DNA from: Methanothrix harundinacea 6Ac
Lineage (GTDB): Archaea > Halobacteriota > Methanosarcinia > Methanotrichales > Methanotrichaceae
Assembly: GCF_000235565.1 (NCBI RefSeq)
Contig: NC_017527.1
Location: 620,001 to 684,000 of the forward strand
Reading direction: 5' to 3'
DNA: 64,000 bases
Of this stretch, positions 62,314 to 64,000 are shown piece after piece; positions within the stretch are counted from its first letter, which is position 1; each line of letters begins with the position of its first letter. The notes under the pieces were generated by a model, which was given only the letters and a program-made list of their open reading frames with translations, had not been told where the DNA came from and did no database searches. Both the position numbers and the translations under genes were made by a program.

Positions 62314-63675
62314 TCAACCCCCCTTCCCTGGGTCGGCGGGGGCGGGCACCGGCTTCTCCACCGCCCGGTCCTCCTCTCTGCCGACGACGGAGACCTCTAT
62401 CTTCATCCCGCTCTGGCGGCAGTACTCCTCGATCCGCCGCCTCGCGTGCTCCACCATCCCGCCGTTGGTGAGGATGAGGACCGCCTCTCCGCAGAGGGCC
62501 CGGAGGACCGTCCTGTCTATGACGTTCGATCCTATATCTGGAACGATGCCCCTATCCTCGGCGAAGGCCCTGCTCTTCGTCCCCATAACCCCCACGAGGT
62601 CTATCCTGGCGCCATCGAGGAGGCTGGAGAGGTCTTCGGGGTCCCCTACCTGGGTGTCGTATATGACCACCCGGCCGATCCTTGTCGGCCTCTCTAGGGG
62701 CTCCACCACGGCTCTCCCGTCCTCGAGATGGATCACCCTCATATCACCGGGCCTCTCCCCCCCCGATCTTCCGCTTCCCGTCCCGTCGGGAGAGACGGTC
62801 TCGCCCACCTTGGTCCCGGGAGGGACCCTCATCCAGCGCAGGTTCGGCGGGCTGAGGTGGCCGACGAGCTCCGGGACCGTCCTCGGCCTCTTTCCGGAGG
62901 CAGCAAGGTCCCTCTTCGAGATCTCGTCGTAGACCTCCAGGATGAGGGGCTGCCGGAGCCTCGATCCGGAGAGGAGCCTCAGATCTCCGAAGATATCCTC
63001 GGGCCGCCCCTCGTCCACCACCCTCCCGTCGGCGAGGAGGTAGATCCGATCGGACCAGCGGTAGGCGAGGTCGACGTCGTGGGTGGATATGATGATCGTC
63101 GTCCCCCTCTGGTTCAGCTCCTCCAGAAGCTCCATCACCTCCTCCGACCCCGCCGGGTCGAGGTTGGAGAGGGGCTCGTCGAGGATCATCACCTCCGGCT
63201 CCATGGCCATCACCCCGGCTATCGCCGCCCTCTTCTTCTGGCCGCCGCTGAGGTGGTGGGGGGGGCGCCCCTTCAGCCCCTCGATCCCCACCCCCTCGAG
63301 GGCCGTATCCACCCTCCTCTCCACCTCCTCCTTCGGGAGGCCGAGGTTTGCGGGGCCGAAGGCGACGTCCTGGCGGACGGTGGGGGCGAAGAGCTGGTCG
63401 TCGGAGTTCTGGAAAACGATCCCCACCCTCCTCCTCGTCTCCCGGAGGGATCGGGGGTCGTACTGGAGGGGCCTGTCGCGGAGGAGGACCTCTCCCGCCG
63501 AGGGGCGGAGGGTCCCGTTGAAGAGGAGGAAGAGGGTGGACTTTCCCGAGCCGTTCGGCCCGACGAAGGAGATCCTCTCCCCCTCCTCGATCCTGAGGTT
63601 GATCCCCCGGATCGCGGGGTTTCCGTCGGGATAGGCGTATCGGAGGCCTCTCGTCTCCAGAAGGGTCGCCGTCAT
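62314..63675 (-). CDS. cbiO: cobalt/nickel ECF transporter ATPase CbiO with extra C-terminal domain
   Basis: ATPase of an energising ECF module for cobalt or nickel uptake. The first 270 residues are a full ABC domain: Walker A GPNGSGKS (39-46), Q-loop FQNSDDQLF, signature LSGGQKKRAAIAG, Walker B MILDEPLSNLDP and H-loop STHDVDLAYR. CbiO proteins are usually about 270-280 residues; this one has 453. The extension (about 300-440) includes RIGRVVIYDTQVGDPEDLS, VGVMGTKSRAFAEDRGI and VLILTNGGMVEHARRRI, a Rossmann-like fold not identified. Start at 63675 fits the cbiQ-cbiO spacing of 8 bp. Nickel is needed for F430, cobalt for B12. Confidence 0.9.
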   Translation of the reverse strand: MTATLLETRGLRYAYPDGNPAIRGINLRIEEGERISFVGPNGSGKSTLFLLFNGTLRPSAGEVLLRDRPLQYDPRSLRETRRRVGIVFQNSDDQLFAPTVRQDVAFGPANLGLPKEEVERRVDTALEGVGIEGLKGRPPHHLSGGQKKRAAIAGVMAMEPEVMILDEPLSNLDPAGSEEVMELLEELNQRGTTIIISTHDVDLAYRWSDRIYLLADGRVVDEGRPEDIFGDLRLLSGSRLRQPLILEVYDEISKRDLAASGKRPRTVPELVGHLSPPNLRWMRVPPGTKVGETVSPDGTGSGRSGGERPGDMRVIHLEDGRAVVEPLERPTRIGRVVIYDTQVGDPEDLSSLLDGARIDLVGVMGTKSRAFAEDRGIVPDIGSNVIDRTVLRALCGEAVLILTNGGMVEHARRRIEEYCRQSGMKIEVSVVGREEDRAVEKPVPAPADPGKGG

Positions 63676-63683
63676 CGGAAGCC

Positions 63684-64000
63684 TCAGATCAGGGCGGTTC
63701 CCCGGGTGAGGTAGGCGAGGGCTGCTATGGCGGCGACGTACCCGCAGGCCCCCAGGAGCTCCTGCGCCTTCACCGGCCTCTTCTCCTCGAAGAGGGAGAG
63801 CCTCCCGTCGTAGCACCTCGCGTCCATGGCGGTGCAGAGCCGCTCCCCCTGCTCCCAGGACCGGATGAAGAGGGTCCCCGCCATCATCGAGAAGGAGCGG
63901 ATCGACCGGAGAAAGCCGTCGTAGCCGAGCCTCATCGCCTGGGCGTGGGTCATGCTGATCGCCACCTCCAGGAGGACGAAGATGTACCTGTAGATCATCA
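63684..64000 (-). CDS. cbiQ: CbiQ, membrane component of the cobalt/nickel ECF transporter (partial)
   Basis: The 3' end of the gene; the rest lies beyond the window. The visible 105 residues show MIYRYIFVLLEVAISMTHAQ, RSFSMMAGTLFIRSWEQGER and the MDARCYDG signature (ARG-like coupling helix) of CbiQ/EcfT, then a final membrane helix. Full CbiQ has about 260 residues. It is upstream of cbiO by 8 bp; cbiM and cbiN would be expected further upstream, outside the window. Confidence 0.88.
   Translation of the reverse strand, partial: MIYRYIFVLLEVAISMTHAQAMRLGYDGFLRSIRSFSMMAGTLFIRSWEQGERLCTAMDARCYDGRLSLFEEKRPVKAQELLGACGYVAAIAALAYLTRGTALI

Overview
The window looks like chromosomal DNA of a methanogenic archaeon of the Methanosarcinales, most probably a Methanothrix (Methanosaeta)-type organism. 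The evidence is a cytosolic heterodisulfide reductase operon (hdrA-polyferredoxin-hdrC-hdrB), the archaeal CoA pathway (pantoate kinase and phosphopantothenate synthetase), Trm56, an intron-containing tRNA-Met, an S-layer protein with duplicated Methanosarcinales-type S-layer domains, TATA-box promoters and high G+C. The genus is an inference from gene content, not from a marker-gene comparison.

Layout. 0-0.6 kb: a hicAB toxin-antitoxin pair. 0.65-5.9 kb: the hdr operon, with HdrA fused to an MvhD-like domain. 6.1 kb: tRNA-Met with a 33-nt intron. 6.3-9.1 kb: a three-gene CoA operon (coaBC, pantoate kinase, phosphopantothenate synthetase). 9.1-12.7 kb: an unrecognised gene and uvrA. 12.9-14.5 kb: a scarred region with a MNT-type nucleotidyltransferase, a decayed copy of its start, a truncated restriction-methylase remnant and small membrane proteins. 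14.6-17.6 kb: a secreted papain-like protein gene split by a 74-bp insertion. 17.7-23.7 kb: methyltransferase, DUF4870 protein, thioesterase, sodium:solute symporter with its small accessory protein, MscL, and a secreted triple-Cache protein. 23.8-27.0 kb: a membrane-anchored NB-ARC/WD40 STAND NTPase. 27.1-33.3 kb: an orphan DctP-like binding protein and a purine cluster (phosphorylase-like protein, AzgA-type permease, adenine deaminase). 33.4-39.6 kb: radical SAM protein, IscU-like scaffold, archaeal RecJ-like DHH protein, trm56 and an ATP-grasp gene.

40-60 kb is dominated by exported proteins: a carboxypeptidase-regulatory-like protein, the S-layer protein, a NosD/TPR protein, a pair of choice-of-anchor E-type proteins of which the second is a 2136-residue protein with 13 SdrD/Cna-B-like repeats, and another SdrD-B protein. 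Between them lie paaK and a small operon with an intracellular-looking trypsin-like protease. 60-64 kb holds a PHP protein, larB, a candidate structured small RNA, and the end of a cobalt/nickel ECF transporter operon (cbiQ, cut by the window edge, and cbiO).

The most unusual points are the 37-bp duplication plus 37-bp insert that splits the papain-like gene, the NLR-like exported/membrane STAND NTPase with ten near-identical WD40 repeats, the giant repeat protein encoded next to a free-standing copy of its own N-terminal module, the small RNA candidate after larB, and divergent gene pairs whose TATA boxes predict leaderless transcripts on both sides. No rRNA, CRISPR array or intact insertion sequence was seen.
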